A stretch of DNA of 16,046 nucleotides. Source: Fluviicola sp. (lineage in GTDB: Bacteria; Bacteroidota; Bacteroidia; Flavobacteriales_D; Crocinitomicaceae). Shown in pieces: positions 14,010-16,046 of this stretch. Position 1 is the first letter of the stretch, and every line of letters starts with the position of its first letter. Where the stretch lies: assembly GCF_030151805.1 (NCBI RefSeq), contig NZ_JASLCN010000051.1:1-16046 (forward strand), read 5' to 3'. The translations under genes and the position numbers were made by a program. Under the pieces are notes generated by a model that did no database searches, was not told the origin of the DNA, and was given only the letters and a program-made list of their open reading frames with translations.

Positions 14010-14093
14010 TTTTTTGATTTTTGGTGAGTGTTTAAACTGTAAATTGGTAAACGATAAGTACCTTTTTATCGTTAATACCTAAAAATCAAAAAA
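14010..14093. promoter_or_regulatory. Symmetrical divergent spacer between SIMPL and dgkA
   Basis: A 13-nt sequence, AAAAATCAAAAAA, lies immediately before each of the two divergent starts: 14081-14093 on the plus strand and the complement of 14010-14022 on the minus strand. Between them is an 8-bp inverted repeat, AACGATAA/TTATCGTT (14050-14057 and 14066-14073), with an 8-nt centre. The A-rich arms probably act as ribosome-docking leaders, which replace Shine-Dalgarno sequences in Bacteroidota. The central dyad could be an operator shared by both genes. No exact TAnnTTTG box was found. Confidence 0.45.
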
Positions 14094-14100
14094 GTCACAG

Positions 14101-14490
14101 ATGTCAAACCGAAAATCTTTTTCAATCAGAGACCGGATCAAAAGTTTCGGGTATGCATTAGCAGGTTTGAAAACGCTTTTCATCGAAGAGCACAATGCGC
14201 GCATTCACCTGGTTTCGGCACTGATTGCAATTACCCTGGGTTTTGTGCTGGAAATCTCACTAAATGAATGGATTTCCTTGATTATAGTGATGAGCCTGGT
14301 GTTCATTTGTGAGTTGATCAACACGTCATTGGAAGCTTTGGCCGATTTTGCTTCTCCTGAAAAACACCCGCAAATCAAAAAAGTGAAAGATTTAGCAGCG
14401 GCGGCTGTACTAATCAGTGCAGTTTCTGCGTTAATAACGGGAATCATCATTTTTGCACCTAAATTCATATTCTTATGTACAAACAGCTAA
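14101..14490 (+). CDS. dgkA: DgkA-type lipid kinase (diacylglycerol or undecaprenol kinase)
   Basis: The 129-residue protein matches the small integral-membrane DgkA family. Visible elements are EEHNARIH (29-36, with Glu30 and Arg34), the catalytic ELINTSLEALAD (71-82, with Glu71, Asn74 and Glu78) and KDLAAAAVLISA (96-107, with Asp97). It has three predicted transmembrane helices (about 38-56, 57-80 and 98-119). It phosphorylates a membrane lipid alcohol with ATP. In E. coli the substrate is diacylglycerol, and in Gram-positive relatives undecaprenol; the sequence alone does not decide, though an undecaprenol role in envelope recycling is common. The ATG at 14101 opens the frame 8 nt after an A-rich leader. 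Its end overlaps the DUF1361 gene by 16 nt, indicating a translationally coupled operon. Confidence 0.92.
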   Translation: MSNRKSFSIRDRIKSFGYALAGLKTLFIEEHNARIHLVSALIAITLGFVLEISLNEWISLIIVMSLVFICELINTSLEALADFASPEKHPQIKKVKDLAAAAVLISAVSALITGIIIFAPKFIFLCTNS

Positions 14491-15152
14491 TCAAAACCAA
14501 TCAATTTCAAATTTCCCTGTTCATGGGAATTTTATCTGTTTTTTGTTTCGCGCTTTCCCTGTTGAGAGTAGAACTTTCCGGAACCAGGCATTTTTTATTT
14601 CTGAACTGGAATCTGTTTCTGGCATTTATTCCCTGGGTTTTTACGCTTATTCTGACGATGAGCCCTAATTTGCAAAAAAAACGCATGGTTGTTTTCGGAA
14701 TGCTTGGATTTTGGCTGTTGTTCTTTCCGAATGCGTCTTATATTCTGACAGATTTATTTCATTTAAGTCATCACTCATCCATGCCGATTTGGTTTGATCT
14801 TGTATTGATTTTGTCCTTCGCCTGGACGGGTTTGCTTTATGGATTTTTGAGTTTGTGGAATCTGGAAGAACTCATGAAACAATTCATGTCATCAAAAGTC
14901 GTTTCACTGATCTCTATTTTATTGTTGTTTGTCAGCAGTTTCGGGATCTATATTGGAAGATATCTGCGTTGGAACAGCTGGGATATTCTGCATCAACCCG
15001 GAAAACTAATGACAGATATCGGAGACCGGATCATTAATCCGATGGATCATCCGAGAACCTGGGGTGTAACGATTTTTATGGGCTTGTTCCTGACCATGTT
15101 GTACCTTACTTTTTCGCTTTTAAGGAGTAGGAAAGTTTCTCATAGTGTTTAA
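14475..15152 (+). CDS. DUF1361 multi-pass membrane protein
   Basis: The 225-residue protein has about six hydrophobic segments and the conserved polar motifs of DUF1361. These are LNWNLFLAFIPW (43-54), LLFFPNASYILTDLFHL (81-97), IWFDL (105-109) and GRYLRWNSWD (161-170). Such clustered Asn, Asp, His and Arg residues inside membrane segments suggest a buried functional site, but no activity is established for the family. The ATG at 14475 lies inside the end of dgkA (16-nt overlap in another frame), so the two are probably translated together. A TPR gene starts 10 nt after its stop. Confidence 0.85.
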   Translation: MYKQLIKTNQFQISLFMGILSVFCFALSLLRVELSGTRHFLFLNWNLFLAFIPWVFTLILTMSPNLQKKRMVVFGMLGFWLLFFPNASYILTDLFHLSHHSSMPIWFDLVLILSFAWTGLLYGFLSLWNLEELMKQFMSSKVVSLISILLLFVSSFGIYIGRYLRWNSWDILHQPGKLMTDIGDRIINPMDHPRTWGVTIFMGLFLTMLYLTFSLLRSRKVSHSV

Positions 15153-15162
15153 CTTTACTTCT

Positions 15163-16046
15163 ATGAAAATACTACTGACTCTGTTTTTGATTGCTTTCGG
15201 ATTGAGTGGATTTGCTCAGAATGAAACCCGTTATAACCAGGTGTTCGATTCGGTTTGCAAATACAACAAGCAAAAAGAAGGAATTGTTTATTTTGAGTCG
15301 GAGCTCAAAAAGTTCCCAAAAAATGAATGGATTTTACGTTCTCTTGGAGCTTTGAATTTTCAATTAGACCGTTTTAAAGAAACCAGGATTTTTTACAACA
15401 AGGCTTTGGAAGTAAACCCGGAATGTGCGAAGTGCTATTTCTATCTTGCGCAGGTTCTGGTGAATGAAGATCATTTAGACGGGGCCTACCAGGCTATTGA
15501 AAAGGGAATCGGAATCAATGCAAAAGAAGGCTCCTTATATTCGCTGCGCGGGAGGCTGAAAATATACCAGGGAAATGAAATCGGCGGTTTGAATGATTTG
15601 TCGAAAGCCATTTCTGTTGAACCCAACAATGCGATTTATTACCAAGAGCGGGCTGGATATTTCATGAGCAAAGAGAATTACCTGTCTGCGAAAAGAGATT
15701 TGTTGAAAGCAGTCGAATTGGATCCGAAGAACCTTACTGTTTACAATTACCTGGCACAAGTCTATTCCTACGAGCGGGATTTTCCAAATGCATTGAAATC
15801 AATTAATAAAGCACTTGAGTTAGCCCCGAACGATGTGAGGTCTTTGCTGACGCGGGGAGAAGTGTATTTTATGAATGAAGAATATGCTGCTGCAATTGAA
15901 AATTACGGGTTGGTGACGCAGTTACAACCAGGAAATTATGAAGCACATCATTATTTGGCAAATGCTTATTACGAATTGGAAAGGATGGATGATTTTTGCA
16001 CGTCGATTTCGCGTTCCATTCAATTGATGGAAGAACAAAAGATCAA
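15163..16046 (+). CDS. Secreted TPR-repeat protein (3' end outside window)
   Basis: The frame is open from the ATG at 15163 to the window end (294 codons plus two bases), so the C-terminus is missing. A signal peptide (MKILLTLFLIAFGLSGFA, cleavage before Gln19) is followed by TPRs. The anchor position recurs every 34 residues at 58, 92, 126, 160, 194, 228 and 262, giving at least seven repeats. It is similar in design to the TPR gene at 1079-2059, but the repeats are not obviously paralogous at the DNA level. It begins 10 nt after the DUF1361 stop, making it the third gene of the dgkA operon. Probably a periplasmic protein-binding scaffold; the partner is unknown. Confidence 0.85.
   Translation, partial: MKILLTLFLIAFGLSGFAQNETRYNQVFDSVCKYNKQKEGIVYFESELKKFPKNEWILRSLGALNFQLDRFKETRIFYNKALEVNPECAKCYFYLAQVLVNEDHLDGAYQAIEKGIGINAKEGSLYSLRGRLKIYQGNEIGGLNDLSKAISVEPNNAIYYQERAGYFMSKENYLSAKRDLLKAVELDPKNLTVYNYLAQVYSYERDFPNALKSINKALELAPNDVRSLLTRGEVYFMNEEYAAAIENYGLVTQLQPGNYEAHHYLANAYYELERMDDFCTSISRSIQLMEEQKI

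Noticed and set aside
1079..16046. The two TPR genes as a recent duplication
   Set aside because: They share the 34-residue TPR spacing and a signal peptide, but I see no extended identity beyond the generic TPR consensus.

Overview
The window looks like the chromosome of a member of the Bacteroidota, most likely a Flavobacteriales relative (a Fluviicola-like or other flavobacterial genome is my guess). The reasons are: -7 boxes of the TAnnTTTG type with no clear Shine-Dalgarno sequences, A-rich stretches before start codons, a lipidated TamA homologue (TamL), and many exported TPR, FG-GAP and MORN proteins. Most of it is a housekeeping and cell-envelope region. I see no transposase, integrase, CRISPR array, tRNA or rRNA, and no defence cassette.

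Layout. Positions 1-2867 (minus strand) hold a secreted FG-GAP/VCBS repeat protein cut by the window edge, a secreted protein of eight gapless TPRs, and a TrmH/SpoU-family RNA methyltransferase with a GTG start. A 72-bp divergent gap separates the methyltransferase from a plus-strand block at 2940-7859: tamL (lipidated Omp85 assembly factor), fbaA (class II aldolase) and accD (acetyl-CoA carboxylase beta), closed by a strong terminator. A HutD/Ves-family gene starts three bases after that terminator. A palindrome-rich gap then leads to an exported MORN-repeat protein with a TTG start.

Next come rpsO and pnp in the order also found in many other bacteria. Here they are separated by 329 bp containing a terminator, a dispersed-repeat-like palindrome and a structured pnp leader. 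rpsO has a clear -7 box, and a hairpin sits exactly where its mRNA should begin. Convergent to pnp, across a terminator, are DoxX-family and SIMPL-domain genes on the minus strand. Divergent from SIMPL is a plus-strand operon of a DgkA-type lipid kinase, a DUF1361 membrane protein and a secreted TPR protein that runs off the end.

How the genes fit together. The conserved genes cover outer-membrane protein assembly (tamL), glycolysis/gluconeogenesis (fbaA), the first step of fatty-acid synthesis (accD), translation and RNA turnover (rpsO, pnp, the methyltransferase) and lipid-carrier recycling (dgkA). The window does not reveal a convincing new multi-gene system. The most interesting signals are non-coding: stacked palindromes at 8455-8532, the 5'-terminal rpsO hairpin, the rpsO-pnp spacer, and -7 boxes that nearly touch start codons in the tamL/methyltransferase divergent region. 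Several reading starts were moved from far-upstream TTG codons to better-supported ATG codons. Three genes are reported that an ordinary closed-ORF scan would miss or misplace: the two edge-truncated genes and the TTG-started MORN gene.
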